From Jejuia rubra (GTDB taxonomy: Bacteria > Bacteroidota > Bacteroidia > Flavobacteriales > Flavobacteriaceae): DNA of 64,000 nucleotides. Location: NCBI RefSeq assembly GCF_042684665.1, contig NZ_JBHULY010000028.1:19299-83298 (forward strand), in the 5' to 3' direction. The notes under the pieces are model-generated. The model had not been told where the DNA came from. It did not search any database and worked only from the letters and a program-made list of their open reading frames with translations. Position 1 is the first letter of the stretch. Each line of letters opens with the position of its first letter. The translations under genes and the position numbers were made by a program. Shown here in pieces: positions 1 to 10,000 of the stretch.

Positions 1-774
1 TGCAAAATTCTAAAGACAAAAGCCATCGAGCATAAAGACAACATATTGCACGTACATTCTATTGAATCCTTCGGCACCCATGATGGGCCCGGTATCAGAA
101 TGGTCATCTTTTTACAAGGCTGTAAACTCCGATGTAAATATTGTCATAACCCGGATACTATCGATACACATGGCGGTAAGGATTATCACATTGAGGATTT
201 GGTGCAAATGGCACTTAAAGAGAAAGCCTATTTTGGCAAAAAGGGAGGTGTTACCGTCTCTGGAGGTGAACCATTATTACAGGCCAAGGAATTGATTCCA
301 TTTTTTAAAAGGTTGAAAGAAGAAGGCATCCATACCAATTTGGATACCAATGGGAGATTACTCAATCATTTTTCCGAAGAACTTTTGGATAACTACACCG
401 ATTTGGTGATGCTGGACATTAAGCACATGACCGAGGAAGGTTATCAATTTATTACAGGACAAAAAAACAAAGACACTACATTCACCTTTGCAAAATATCG
501 CGAAGCCTCAGGAAAACCAATGTGGCTGCGTTACGTTCTAATCCCCGAAATTACCAATACGACAGAGCTCCTACAAAGCATGGGGGAGTATTTTAAAGAT
601 TACAAGACCATAGAGAAAATCGAATTGCAACCCTACCATACCTTGGGCGTCCATAAATGGGAAGCCATGGGGTGGGAATACGAATTGAAGGATGCAAGGG
701 AAAACACTATGGAAGAAATAGATGCTGCGAAAGCCATCTTAAAAAACTACTTCAAGGAAGTTAGAATTAATTAA
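1..774 (+). CDS. pflA: Pyruvate formate-lyase activating enzyme (5' end probably outside window)
   Basis: Radical SAM glycyl-radical activase that uses S-adenosylmethionine to install the glycyl radical on pyruvate formate-lyase. The radical SAM cluster motif GCKLRCKYCHNPDT (CxxxCxxC) follows the family opening HSIESFGTHDGPG, and a VTVSGGEPL segment matches the SAM-binding GGE motif. The frame is open to the first base of the window, so the true start probably lies upstream. A TTG at 46 is a possible internal start but leaves only two residues before the HSIESFG block, where E. coli PflA has about seven. The C-terminus is complete (TAA 772-774). A formate/oxalate-type carrier follows 60 bases downstream; pflB would be expected just upstream of the window (inference). 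Confidence 0.88.
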   Translation, partial: CKILKTKAIEHKDNILHVHSIESFGTHDGPGIRMVIFLQGCKLRCKYCHNPDTIDTHGGKDYHIEDLVQMALKEKAYFGKKGGVTVSGGEPLLQAKELIPFFKRLKEEGIHTNLDTNGRLLNHFSEELLDNYTDLVMLDIKHMTEEGYQFITGQKNKDTTFTFAKYREASGKPMWLRYVLIPEITNTTELLQSMGEYFKDYKTIEKIELQPYHTLGVHKWEAMGWEYELKDARENTMEEIDAAKAILKNYFKEVRIN

Positions 775-834
775 AAAAGTTGGGGCAACAGTATGTAAAC
801 TAAGCCTGAGCCTACAACAATAAATTTCAAAACG

Positions 835-2106
835 ATGAAAACACAAAAACTAAAAAACCGATGGCTGATTGCGGCTTCGGCAGTAGGGATACACATTTCA
901 ATCGGATCGGTATATGCCTATTCGGTAATGACCAACCCTGTTAAGGATATTTTTGATGTTGACGGGAGTGTGATAAAATGGGCATTCAAAATCGCCATTT
1001 TATTACTAGGACTTTCCGCAGCATTTTTAGGCCGTTGGGTAGAAAAAGTAGGCCCGAGAATTAGTGGTACTGCCGCCGGTATTTTTTATGGTGTTGGTAT
1101 TTTAGGTTCGGGATTGGCCGTTCAACTGGAAGCGTTATGGCTATTTTATTTATGCTATGGCGTTATCGGTGGTATCGGTTTAGGTTTGGGCTATATTACA
1201 CCCGTAAGTACTTTGGTAAAATGGTTTCCGGATAGACGTGGTTTGGCAACAGGAATGGCCATTATGGGATTTGGTTTTGCCGCTTTGATATTCGGCCCAG
1301 TGATGCAATCCCTTTTTGATGCGGTTGGTGTTTCCAATGCCTTTTATTTTTTAGGATTGATATATATGGTATTGATTTTATCATCTGCTAGATACATCGA
1401 AAGACCTCCGGAAGGCTATTTACCTGATGGATTCAAACCAGGTGAAGGCAAAACCATCAAAAAGGATATGGCAAACATTACTGCCAACGAAGCCTTAAAA
1501 ACATCACGTTTTTACTACATCTGGATTATGATGTTTATCAACATTGCATGTGGTATCGCCATTATTTCGGCGGCAAGCCCAATGATGCAGGAAAAATTAA
1601 ATTACACACCTATGGAAGCTGCGGCAATCGTGGGGCTAATAGGCGTGTTTAATGGTCTGGGTAGAATTATGTGGTCCAGTTTATCGGATTATTTAGGACG
1701 CGCAAATACGTATATCATTTTCTTCGGATTTCAAATTTTAGCATTTTATTTCTTGCCTCAAATTGGTATGGAAGTTATGTTCTTGGTAGTGCTCTTCACT
1801 GTGATAACTATGTATGGAGGCGGTTTTGCCACGCTTCCGGCCTTTTTAGGAGACCTATTTGGAACCAAACAGCTTGGTGCCATTCACGGTATGGTATTGG
1901 CAGCTTGGGGATTAGCAGGTGTTGTGGGGCCAACTATTTATGATATGGTCAAGAACGCTACGGGCTCTTTAGATACTACGCTTAAAGTATTTGCAGGCTT
2001 ATTTATTGTGGCTTTATTAGTGTCTCTTCTTATGAAGCGCACGGTGGTAAAGGCGTACCAAAAAAAAGATAAGTCGGTTGATGATAAAAAATTAAAGTTT
2101 GCCTAA
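835..2106 (+). CDS. OFA-family MFS transporter (oxalate/formate antiporter-like)
   Basis: Twelve-helix major facilitator protein of 423 residues. The N-terminal segment RWLIAASAVGIHISIGSVYA is typical of the oxalate:formate antiporter (OFA) subgroup, and the loop between helices 2 and 3 and the MFS motif WFPDRRGLATGMAI are clear. The family moves small monocarboxylates or dicarboxylates across the inner membrane. The position 60 bases after pflA suggests formate export or exchange during mixed-acid metabolism, but the substrate cannot be read from the sequence; lactate and oxalate remain alternatives. A strong intrinsic terminator follows at 2128-2162, so pflA and this gene probably end one transcription unit. 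Confidence 0.85.
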   Translation: MKTQKLKNRWLIAASAVGIHISIGSVYAYSVMTNPVKDIFDVDGSVIKWAFKIAILLLGLSAAFLGRWVEKVGPRISGTAAGIFYGVGILGSGLAVQLEALWLFYLCYGVIGGIGLGLGYITPVSTLVKWFPDRRGLATGMAIMGFGFAALIFGPVMQSLFDAVGVSNAFYFLGLIYMVLILSSARYIERPPEGYLPDGFKPGEGKTIKKDMANITANEALKTSRFYYIWIMMFINIACGIAIISAASPMMQEKLNYTPMEAAAIVGLIGVFNGLGRIMWSSLSDYLGRANTYIIFFGFQILAFYFLPQIGMEVMFLVVLFTVITMYGGGFATLPAFLGDLFGTKQLGAIHGMVLAAWGLAGVVGPTIYDMVKNATGSLDTTLKVFAGLFIVALLVSLLMKRTVVKAYQKKDKSVDDKKLKFA

Positions 2107-2127
2107 GCTTTAAATTTGGTTAGTTAG

Positions 2128-2162
2128 AAAAGCACCTTCATGAAAATGAAGGTGCTTTTTTT
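2128..2162 (+). terminator. Intrinsic terminator after the pflA-MFS unit
   Basis: Perfect 14-bp stem (2128-2141 with 2146-2159), GAAA tetraloop and a run of T. It ends the transcript of the MFS carrier and insulates ppdK. Confidence 0.9.
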
Positions 2163-2366
2163 GTGTAGCTACTCATTTTTATGTAAGCAATTTTTACGAT
2201 TTTATCATTATACGGATTTTAAAAAACGATATTCATAAAAAATAGATGTTAAATTGTTAATTCGTTAATAATAACAAGGGATACATGACTTTTATCATAG
2301 ATGTTTCTACGGTTTAAAACTACTTTTATTGGAGTTTTTGATACAGGAAATTTAACAAATAATATC

Positions 2367-5096
2367 ATGGAAATACTTGAAAATGTAAAGGCTCGGGTTT
2401 TCAGTTTTGGAGACAAAAAGGCCGACGGCAACAGTTCAATGAAAAACCTTTTGGGAGGTAAAGGGGCCAATTTGGCCGAGATGAGCTCTATTGGAATTCC
2501 AGTGCCGCCTGGATTTACGATAACTACCGAAGTGTGTACCGAATATAACGCCCTAGGAAGGGAAGCAGTTATAGATTTGATAAAAGAAGAAGTGAAGGCC
2601 TCCATAGCCAGTATTGAGGCCGTTATGGGAACGGAATTTGGGAACAAGAAAAATCCATTATTGGTTTCAGTCCGTTCGGGTGCAAGGGTTTCTATGCCAG
2701 GGATGATGGATACCGTGCTTAATTTGGGAATGAACGATGAGGTTGTTCTGGGGCTTGCCAAAAAAACCAAAAATCCAGCTTTTGCCTGGGACTCCTATCG
2801 CCGTTTTATTCAAATGTATGGCGGGGTGGTTTTAGGAATGAAACCTGAGTCAAAAGAGGATATCGATCCATTTGAGGAAATTATTGAAAACCTTAAAGAA
2901 AAGCGTGGTTTTAAGTTAGATACTGAATTTTCAGTTCAGGATTTACAGGACCTGGTTTTCGATTTTAAGGATGTGATAAGAAAGCGGAAGGGTCTAATTT
3001 TCCCAAGTGATCCCTGGGAGCAGCTTTGGGGTGCAGTTATGGCGGTGTTCAATAGCTGGAACGGCGATAGAGCGGTATATTACAGAAGCATGAATGGCTA
3101 TCCGGCGGATTGGGGTACGGCCGTAAATGTTCAGGCCATGGTGTATGGTAATATGGGGAACAACTCTGGGACTGGGGTATGTTTTACCCGTGATGCCGGT
3201 ACAGGTGAAAATGTATTCAATGGAGAATATTTAATTAACGCCCAAGGCGAAGACGTGGTTGCTGGCGTTAGAACGCCACAACAAATTACCAGATTAGGTT
3301 CTCAACGTTGGGCCGAATTGGCAAAAATTGAAGAAGCCGATAGAGCTGAAAATTATCCGTCACTAGAAGAATTAATGCCATCCATGTTCGAGGAATTGAA
3401 TGATTATCAAGATATTTTGGAGAAGCACTATCGCGATATGCAGGATATGGAATTCACTATTCAGGACGGAAAACTTTGGATATTACAAACTAGAAACGGT
3501 AAACGTACAGGGGCAGCCATGGTAAAAATCGCCATGGATTTACTCAAGGAAGGGATGATTAGCGAAAAAGAGGCGCTTTTATTGGTTGAGCCAAATAAGT
3601 TAGACGAATTGTTGCACCCTGTATTTGATCCCCAAGCATTAAAAAGAGCCACAACTATTGCCCAAGGACTTCCGGCCTCTCCTGGAGCCGCAACAGGTAA
3701 AATTGTATTTTTTGCTGACGAAGCTGACAAGTACAAGAATAGTATTTTGGTACGTATCGAGACCTCTCCCGAAGATCTGGAAGGTATGAATATTGCCAAA
3801 GGTATTTTGACTGCTCGGGGCGGTATGACTTCGCACGCGGCCGTTGTGGCGCGAGGTATGGGCAAATGCTGTATTTCTGGAGCGGGTGCTTTAAAGATCA
3901 ACTATAAAAAAAGAACATTGACCGTTGGCGACCACGAGTATCATGAAGGCGATTGGATTTCCTTAAACGGTTCCACAGGAAATATTTTGGAGGGCAAAGT
4001 AGCCACTATTGAACCGGAGTTGAGCGGTGAATTTGCTGAAATCATGTCACTATCAGATAAGTATGCCAAAATGAAAGTACGGACCAATGCCGATAGCCCG
4101 AAAGATGCAAAAGTAGCACGTAATTTTGGTGCACAGGGGATTGGGTTGACAAGAACGGAGCACATGTTCTTTGAATTGGATAGAATTAAGGCCATGCGTG
4201 AAATGATACTCGCGGATACCGTAAAAGGGAGAAAGCAAGCCCTTGAAGACTTGTTGCCGATGCAACGCTCAGATTTTGAGGGTATTTTTGAGGCCATGGA
4301 AGGCTTGGCGGTAACTATTCGTTTGTTGGATCCACCCTTACACGAGTTTGTGCCACATCAATTGGCAACTCAAAAGGATTTGGCGGATGAAATGCATATT
4401 TCTCTTCAAGCTGTAAAAAATAAAGTAGCCGAATTGGAAGAGTTCAACCCGATGTTGGGACATAGGGGCTGTAGGTTAGGAAACACCTATCCAGAAATTA
4501 CCGAAATGCAAACCCGTGCCATTATCGAGGCCGCGTTGAATTTGAAAGAACGAGGGATTATTTGTAAGCCTGAAATCATGATTCCTTTGGTGGGTACTGT
4601 AAAGGAGTACGAAGCTCAGGAAACTATTGTCCGATCTACAGCAAATCTAATTTTTGAAGAGAGAAATGATACTGTGGAATATTTGGTCGGCACCATGATT
4701 GAGATTCCACGAGCTGCGTTAATGGCGGATAAGATTGCCGAAAAAGCAGATTTCTTCTCATTCGGAACCAATGATTTAACGCAAATGACCTTTGGTTATT
4801 CCCGTGATGACGCTGGTAAATTCTTGCCAATTTACATCGAAAAAGGCATTTTAAAAGTTGATCCTTTTGAAGTGTTGGACCAGGAAGGTGTCGGTCAATT
4901 GGTGAAAATAGGGACGGAACGTGGCAGAAGCACTAAGCCTAGTTTAAAGGTTGGTATTTGTGGTGAACATGGTGGTGAACCAAGTTCGGTGGAATTCTGT
5001 TATAATGTCGGAATGGATTATGTAAGCTGTTCGCCATATCGTGTGCCGATTGCACGTTTGGTTGCCGCACAGGCAGCGATTAAGGCAACGTTATAA
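2367..5096 (+). CDS. ppdK: Pyruvate, phosphate dikinase
   Basis: Interconverts pyruvate + ATP + phosphate and phosphoenolpyruvate + AMP + pyrophosphate. From the ATG at 2367 the protein is 909 residues, within the normal 870-910 range. An upstream in-frame ATG at 2301 would add 22 residues with no family counterpart, so 2367 is preferred. The N-terminal ATP-grasp nucleotide domain starts with FSFGDKKADGNSSMKNLLGGKG. The swivelling phosphohistidine domain carries GGMTSHAAVVARGMGKCC with His490 as the phosphorylated residue. The C-terminal PEP/pyruvate TIM barrel has FFSFGTNDLTQ and the catalytic-cysteine region VSCSPYRVPIARL. Next to pflA and an organic-acid carrier, it fits a pyruvate/PEP node with pyrophosphate-dependent flux. 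A bulged-stem terminator follows. Confidence 0.95.
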   Translation: MEILENVKARVFSFGDKKADGNSSMKNLLGGKGANLAEMSSIGIPVPPGFTITTEVCTEYNALGREAVIDLIKEEVKASIASIEAVMGTEFGNKKNPLLVSVRSGARVSMPGMMDTVLNLGMNDEVVLGLAKKTKNPAFAWDSYRRFIQMYGGVVLGMKPESKEDIDPFEEIIENLKEKRGFKLDTEFSVQDLQDLVFDFKDVIRKRKGLIFPSDPWEQLWGAVMAVFNSWNGDRAVYYRSMNGYPADWGTAVNVQAMVYGNMGNNSGTGVCFTRDAGTGENVFNGEYLINAQGEDVVAGVRTPQQITRLGSQRWAELAKIEEADRAENYPSLEELMPSMFEELNDYQDILEKHYRDMQDMEFTIQDGKLWILQTRNGKRTGAAMVKIAMDLLKEGMISEKEALLLVEPNKLDELLHPVFDPQALKRATTIAQGLPASPGAATGKIVFFADEADKYKNSILVRIETSPEDLEGMNIAKGILTARGGMTSHAAVVARGMGKCCISGAGALKINYKKRTLTVGDHEYHEGDWISLNGSTGNILEGKVATIEPELSGEFAEIMSLSDKYAKMKVRTNADSPKDAKVARNFGAQGIGLTRTEHMFFELDRIKAMREMILADTVKGRKQALEDLLPMQRSDFEGIFEAMEGLAVTIRLLDPPLHEFVPHQLATQKDLADEMHISLQAVKNKVAELEEFNPMLGHRGCRLGNTYPEITEMQTRAIIEAALNLKERGIICKPEIMIPLVGTVKEYEAQETIVRSTANLIFEERNDTVEYLVGTMIEIPRAALMADKIAEKADFFSFGTNDLTQMTFGYSRDDAGKFLPIYIEKGILKVDPFEVLDQEGVGQLVKIGTERGRSTKPSLKVGICGEHGGEPSSVEFCYNVGMDYVSCSPYRVPIARLVAAQAAIKATL

Positions 5097-5125
5097 TTTT
5101 TCGTTTTTTATAATTATTTTAGTCC

Positions 5126-5163
5126 AAAGGCTCCGGGATGTGTATAACATTTCGGGGCTTTTG
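5126..5163 (+). terminator. Probable intrinsic terminator after ppdK
   Basis: Around 5126-5161 a long stem with one bulge and several G-U pairs (GGCTCCGGGATGT against ACATTTCGGGGCT) is followed by a short T run. It lies in the 130-base gap between ppdK and the convergent HTTM gene. Confidence 0.55.
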
Positions 5164-5226
5164 ATTTACTGTTCAAATGACTTCATAAATAAAATTGGAG
5201 GCTAAAAATCTTTCATGTCCAATAAT

Positions 5227-6324
5227 TTATCTTTGGATTTCTCTTAAACCATAAACGTTCCATTTTCTTAAAATATACACCTGTAAGCCAATACTGATGA
5301 CCCAAAAGCCTAGGGACATATAATTTTGAGTTTCCACATCATTCGACCAATAATTCAATAAGGGATGTTCCACTTGATAAAGTGCAGCAATGATCTTGAT
5401 TAGAGCGATTAAGCTAATAATTCCAACGAACCATTTTGTTAAACCCTTCCCTTTTTTAGCTTCAAATTGCCAATAATAAAATATCGGTGTAACCATGAAA
5501 ATACCATAGGTAAGCAGATTTAATGAGAAATCAATATTCAAGATTAATAGCGTGGAAAGGTGAAATATATTCGCATGGAGTAAAAATATGTACCACGTTC
5601 TTTTGCTTTTGAGCAAAAAGAAAATGCCACTGATTTCAAATATCGAAGCTACTGAATCCATTATTTCTAAAACTATAAGTGGGATATCGAAAACGTAAGC
5701 CTGCAAAAACATTTTGGGTTCATTCGCCAAAAAATATTGACCATTGAACCAGTACAAAAAACCGCTGGTGGACAAATCAAAATCTACCCAACGTATAAAT
5801 TTAGAAATGCCCGCAGTAAAAAAGCCGAAACATATCATTAAGGCAATGATTAATATGGCAAGCGATTGTGTTTTTTCCGATAGTTTTTTGTCCTTCAATA
5901 ATGCCACTCCGTGTCCGCAGTTGGTGAATGCCAAGAGGAGGTAGGCAAATATTAGAAAAGAGGTGTTGTGGTCAATTTTTCCAAAGCTATAAGAGTAGCT
6001 ATACATTATGGCACTGATAAAAAACATGCCTATTAACGCCATTCTGGCCCGAATGCCCAGGGTGATCATCACAATCAAAATGATGGCGATAATATCTGCG
6101 ATTTCATAAATAATAGCTGGTAGATACCCGCCCGTTAAATAAGCAAAACTAAAAATATTGGGATTGAAAAATGATGGAGGGATGCCACCGACCCACGACC
6201 AAGAGGGCAAAAAAAAGACAAGCAAAAGTACCCCAAACACAATACGGTAAAAGGATAAACTTTTACCATCCACCGATGCGTTTTTTTCCAACCTCGAAAT
6301 AATGCGGTAAATCAGATTATTCAT
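5227..6324 (-). CDS. HTTM-like multi-pass membrane protein
   Basis: 365-residue inner-membrane protein with about eight to nine hydrophobic helices. The opening SFYRIVFGVLLLVFFLPSWS and the later motif GKIDHNTSFLIFAYLLLAF resemble the HTTM domain (the transmembrane part shared with vitamin-K-dependent gamma-carboxylases), common in Bacteroidota and usually without biochemical assignment. The soluble carboxylase C-domain is absent, so no carboxylase activity is inferred. Its start overlaps the stop of the upstream small gene by 8 bases, so the two are almost certainly co-transcribed and may act together. DoxX-like proteins are the main alternative family. Confidence 0.65.
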   Translation of the reverse strand: MNNLIYRIISRLEKNASVDGKSLSFYRIVFGVLLLVFFLPSWSWVGGIPPSFFNPNIFSFAYLTGGYLPAIIYEIADIIAIILIVMITLGIRARMALIGMFFISAIMYSYSYSFGKIDHNTSFLIFAYLLLAFTNCGHGVALLKDKKLSEKTQSLAILIIALMICFGFFTAGISKFIRWVDFDLSTSGFLYWFNGQYFLANEPKMFLQAYVFDIPLIVLEIMDSVASIFEISGIFFLLKSKRTWYIFLLHANIFHLSTLLILNIDFSLNLLTYGIFMVTPIFYYWQFEAKKGKGLTKWFVGIISLIALIKIIAALYQVEHPLLNYWSNDVETQNYMSLGFWVISIGLQVYILRKWNVYGLREIQR

Positions 6325-6835
6325 AGAGACGGAATATGGTATCGTTAATGAATGCTTTGTCTTTTAATCTTCTGGTTTTTTCTGAGATCGTCAGTTTGTT
6401 TCTTTTAACAATTAAGAAAGAATCTTGGCATTTCTGACCTATAAGTCCCTCTTTTAGCCATGTTTTGGTCTTTGCAATGTCCTTTTCAGTATTATTTATG
6501 GTCTTTCTGTAGGTAATATTAAATCTTATTGTAGTATGCTCGGTATATCCGTTTTGTTTAAGCCCAAAATTGTTTTTAATAATCCAAGGTACATATTTTG
6601 CAGGAATGCTTCTAAAAAATTTCTGGCGGTCAAGTTTTTGTTCTTTCCCAAATTTATCGATGCCAAAAAGTTCAAATTCCACTAGGCGAAGATCCCGATC
6701 TGTATTCACCTGGTCAGAATACGAAGGAAGCGTTACAGAAGGGAAAATTTCAAGTTTGAAGTCGATTGTTTTTAACAGGAAAGGGAACCCAAAGAGTGTG
6801 CATGCAAGAATAATAACCTTTACTTTCTTTCCCAT
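6317..6835 (-). CDS. Small membrane-anchored protein, partner of the HTTM gene
   Basis: 172-residue protein with one N-terminal hydrophobic segment (about residues 6-22, KVIILACTLFGFPFLLKTI), which is a signal anchor or uncleaved signal, followed by a basic, soluble domain presumably outside the inner membrane. No family was recognised. It is the first gene of a two-gene unit, with an 8-base overlap into the HTTM-like gene. That tight coupling suggests a subunit or accessory role, which is inference only. Confidence 0.65.
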   Translation of the reverse strand: MGKKVKVIILACTLFGFPFLLKTIDFKLEIFPSVTLPSYSDQVNTDRDLRLVEFELFGIDKFGKEQKLDRQKFFRSIPAKYVPWIIKNNFGLKQNGYTEHTTIRFNITYRKTINNTEKDIAKTKTWLKEGLIGQKCQDSFLIVKRNKLTISEKTRRLKDKAFINDTIFRLYE

Positions 6836-7001
6836 AAATGATTGAATTGGCGAGTAACGGACCTATGGCCAAAGGCTAATTTAGAAAAAAGTATGCTGAA
6901 ACAGGAAGGTATCCCAGTTTACTTCATTGGCTAATTTGGTGTATTTCTGGAAATACCTCAAGTTTTAAATGGCCTTGGTAGAATAAAAGAGTTAAAAAAT
7001 C

Positions 7002-10000
7002 CTAAAGTTTTTCAATCCACTTTCGAGCATTTACAAAAGCCTCGAGCCACGGTGAAACCTCATCTTTTCGTCCTTCAGGGTAATGTGCCCAGTTCCATTG
7101 GAAAGTGGAACGTTCGATGTGTGGCATGGTTACCAAATGACGCCCAGTTTTATCGCATAGCATAGCGGTATTAAAATCTGAACCGTTCGGGTTGTGCGGA
7201 TAGCCTTCATAACCATATTTTGCCACAATGTGGTATTTATCTTCGGAATACGGCAGGCTGAATTTCCCTTCGCCATGGGATATCCAAACTCCTAAAGTTG
7301 AACCAGCAAGCGTTGAAAGCATGACAGAATTATTTTCCTGAATTTTTACTGAAGTGAACGAACTTTCATGTTTTTGCGAATCATTATGATGCATTTTGCC
7401 ATGAATCTCATGGTCAGGATTGATGAGGTCCAATTCCATCCATAATTGACAGCCGTTGCAGATGCCAACGGATAACGTGTCTTCTCTATTAAAAAAGTTT
7501 CGGATTGCCTTTTTCGCCTTCTCATTGTATTTGATGGCACCTGCCCATCCTTTGGCAGAGCCTAAAACATCAGAATTGCTAAACCCACCTACGGCACCTA
7601 AAAATTGTATATCTTCCAAGGTTTCACGGCCAGAAATTAAGTCCGTCATGTGTACGTCCTTCACATCAAAACCTGCCAAATACATGGTATTTGCCATTTC
7701 ACGTTCAGAGTTGGAACCTTTTTCTCGAAGGATAGCTGCCTTAGGTCTCTTATTGTCATTACGAGGAGTTTGCGACGTGGTAATCTCAGATTCTTCGCTT
7801 ACGCTCTGAATGACATCGGCAAGTTTTCCGGTAAACTGTTTTGGAAATTTATATTTAAGCGGTTGATTTTTATAATTATCAAATCTATCCTGCGCTAATC
7901 CATTTGCAGTTTGCTTTTGGTCCAACAAATACGATGTTTTATACCAAACATCTCGCAGTCTTGAAACGGTCATAGTAAATACGTCAGCATCATTAATAAC
8001 GCTGAGTATGTCGCTTTCAGTTACTTTTCCAATGTTGACGAAATCAATATTCGAACCAGACAAAACACTTTCAACAGAATCGTCCTTTACCTGAATCACT
8101 ATACCTGCATTCTCCCCAAATAAAACTTTAAAAGAATCTTTTTCATTTAAAGCAGATAAGTCCAAAGCCGCGCCAAGATTGTTATCGGCAAAACACATTT
8201 CCAAAAGTGTTGTGATCAATCCACCAGAGGCTACATCATGACCCGCAACTATTTGCTCGTTTCTTATTAAATCTTGAATCGTATTGAAAACCGTTTTTAC
8301 ATAACCAGCGTCCTGAACGATTGGGGCTTCATTTCCTATTTTGTTGAGAATCTGCGCAAACGAGCTCCCACCTAATTTGAAACTATCCTGTGAAAGGTTG
8401 ATATAATACATATCGCCTCCGTTTTTCTTCAAAACAGGTTCCACCACTTTGCTTATATCATTACAATTGGCGGCCGCTGAAATAATTACCGTCCCAGGAG
8501 AAATCACATCTTCATTGGGGTATTTCTGTTTCATCGAAAGTGAATCTTTTCCTGTTGGCACGTTGATGCCCAAATCAATGGAAAATTCGGAAACTGCTTT
8601 TACTGCTTCATAGAGCCTAGCATCTTCACCTTCATTTTTACATGGCCACATCCAGTTTGCTGATAAAGAAACCGATTTTAATCCATCTTTTAAAGGTGCC
8701 CAGATGATATTGGTTAATGCCTCGGTAATGGAATTTCTGCTTCCTGCGACAGGATTTATCAATCCAGAAATAGGAGAGTGGCCTATTGAAGTTGCTATGC
8801 CTTCCTTTCCTTTGTAATCCAATGCCATCACGCCAACGTTGTTCAACGGCAGTTGCAAATGTCCTGCGCACTGTTGTTTTGCCACTTTTCCACCAACACA
8901 ACGGTCCACTTTATTCACAAGCCAATCTTTACAGGCAACGGCTTCCAGTTGTAAAACTTGGTCAAGGTAATCGTAAAACTCACTTGGGTTATAATCTACA
9001 TCTGCATAGTTCCTTTCCACAGAATTGTCAACCATTACAGTTTTGGGTGAACTTCCAAACATATCTTCCATGGCCAAATCCATGGGGGTATTTCCTTTTG
9101 TCTTGGACTGGAAGGTAAATCTATCGTCTCCCGTAACATCACCAACAGTGTACATTGGTGAGCGCTCGCGATCGGCAATTTTGCGCAACATATCCAAGTG
9201 TTTTTCACCAATAACCAGCCCCATGCGCTCTTGGGACTCGTTGCCTATAATTTCTTTGTCAGACAGGGTGGGATCACCAACAGGAAGGGCATCCAAATCT
9301 ATTTTTCCGCCAGTGTCTTCCACCAATTCAGATAAACAATTCAAATGGCCGCCTGCACCATGGTCGTGAATGGAAACGATATGGTTTTCTTCACTTTCCA
9401 CCATACCACGAACCGCATTGGCGGCACGTTTTTGCATTTCAGGATTGGAGCGTTGCACTGCATTCAGTTCAATACCAGAGGCAAATTCTCCAGTATCCGC
9501 AGAAGATACGGCGGCACCGCCCATGCCAATACGATAGTTTTCACCTCCAAGAATTACAATTTTATCACCAGTTTTTGGTTTGTCTTTTAAGGCTTGAGAC
9601 ACTTTTCCGTAACCGATACCGCCTGCTTGCATAATCACTTTATCGAAGCCAAGTTTACGAGCATCTTCCTCATGTTCAAAGGTTAAGACAGATCCACAAA
9701 TAAGCGGTTGCCCAAATTTATTCCCGAAGTCGGACGCTCCGTTTGAAGCTTTTATCAAAATATCCATTGGCGTCTGGTACAGCCAATCACGCTCTGCTAC
9801 GCCGTTTTCCCATGGCCTATTTTCTTCCAATCGGGAATAGGACGTCATATAAACGGCGGTACCTGCCAAAGGAATGGATCCTTTTCCACCTGCCAATCTA
9901 TCCCTGATTTCGCCACCAGAACCCGTTGCGGCACCATTAAAGGGCTCCACAGTAGTTGGGAAATTGTGTGTTTCTGCTTTTAGGGAAATTACGGAATCGA

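Noticed and set aside
2301..2366. 22-residue extension of PpdK
   Set aside because: No counterpart in the family; the ATG at 2367 gives the normal N-terminus.
2249..2770. 173-codon frame opposite ppdK
   Set aside because: Antisense to a strongly conserved ATP-grasp domain; no independent motif.
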